DNA of 12,204 nt from an uncultured Clostridia bacterium (lineage in GTDB: Bacteria; Bacillota; Clostridia; Christensenellales; UBA3700). Below are positions 12,086 to 12,204 of the stretch, one piece after another. Where the stretch lies: contig CAMWSW010000011.1 of NCBI GenBank assembly GCA_947176975.1, positions 1 to 12,204 of the forward strand, written 5' to 3'. Each line of letters starts with the position of its first letter. Positions within the stretch are counted from its first letter, which is position 1. The notes below the pieces were generated by a model, which saw only the letters and a list, made by a program, of their open reading frames with translations, was not told the origin of the DNA and made no database searches. The position numbers and the translations under genes are program-made.

Positions 12086-12095
12086 CAATGTTCAA
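12060..12095 (-). repeat. 36-bp promoter-operator module, copy before rsgA
   Basis: On minus: TTGAAC-ATT-GTTCAA, nine bases, then TAATCGACCTAT, matching the copy at 11098-11133 in both outer parts and in spacing. Here the module overlaps the last codons and stop (TAA) of the gene to the right. Confidence 0.65.
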
Positions 12096-12204
12096 AACTT
12101 CTTTCATCGCAATATATTCTCTGTAATTCATGCCGTACAACTGACTTTCTTTGTCTTGGATATTATCCAATATATTCTTAAGATCACTGCATACTATAGT
12201 AATA
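12069..12204 (-). CDS. C-terminus of an unidentified protein, cut by right edge
   Basis: A minus-strand frame is open from the right edge for 44 codons to TAA at 12071-12069. The visible end is helical and charged (LKNILDNIQDKESQLYG, then MNYREYIAMKEVLNIV and QNNK), like a terminal coiled or helical tail. I do not recognise it. In Bacillus the gene before rsgA is prkC, but nothing here resembles a PASTA kinase end. Its stop lies 47 bases before the proposed rsgA start. Its last codons contain dyad copy A and the rsgA promoter. Coding status rests only on the open frame and sensible composition. Confidence 0.5.
   Translation of the reverse strand, partial: ITIVCSDLKNILDNIQDKESQLYGMNYREYIAMKEVLNIVQNNK
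12081..12095. promoter_or_regulatory. Dyad operator-like site, copy A (upstream of rsgA)
   Basis: TTGAACAATGTTCAA on plus: perfect 6-base arms with a 3-base centre, overlapping the predicted rsgA -35. It lies inside the last codons of the partial gene, so codon constraint could contribute, but the same dyad in non-coding DNA at 11119 and 7650 argues for a binding site. Confidence 0.55.

Overview
The window looks like a chromosome segment of an endospore-forming, low-to-moderate GC Gram-positive bacterium of the class Clostridia, probably an uncultured gut-type lineage. The evidence is a full-length SpoIVA, a SpoVM microgene, an asp23-fakA pair, strong AGGAGG-type ribosome binding sites and consensus sigma-A promoters. 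The species assignment is inference. Nearly all genes lie on the minus strand; only the Cys-rich protein gene (1855-2538) and rpmB (10028-10219) are on plus.

Left part (1-3302), accessory: a DUF3810-type membrane metallopeptidase cut by the left edge, a small lipoprotein, then on plus a protein with 16 cysteines in its first 71 residues (CGC/Asn repeats) fused to a C-terminal beta domain like that of exosporium collagen-like proteins. A bidirectional terminator separates it from a NYN-domain (PIN-like RNase) gene.

Middle (3303-7519): about 630 bp without a convincing gene, but with a perfect-consensus promoter, a second promoter-like site on the other strand and a bidirectional terminator; then spoIVA and recG.

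Right part (7520-12204): the conserved block known from Bacillus as rsgA-rpe-(thiN)-spoVM-rpmB-yloU-yloV-(sdaA)-recG. Here thiN and sdaA are missing, and the 23-codon spoVM is present between rpe and rpmB, too short for ordinary gene finding. spoIVA lies next to this block, so the two partners of the spore-coat basement layer sit about 5 kb apart. A 44-residue C-terminus of another gene enters from the right edge.

Most notable beyond the genes: (1) a dyad, TTGAACRNTGTTCAA on the minus strand, occurs four times in intergenic or gene-end positions, and the copies before rsgA and rpe are embedded in a shared 36-bp promoter module; (2) rsgA seems to lack an ordinary start codon and probably starts at ATC or ATT after a perfect AGGAGG; (3) asp23 seems to be transcribed from a promoter only a few bases before its ATG, giving a leaderless or near-leaderless message; (4) the Cys/Asn-repeat protein with the exosporium-like domain.
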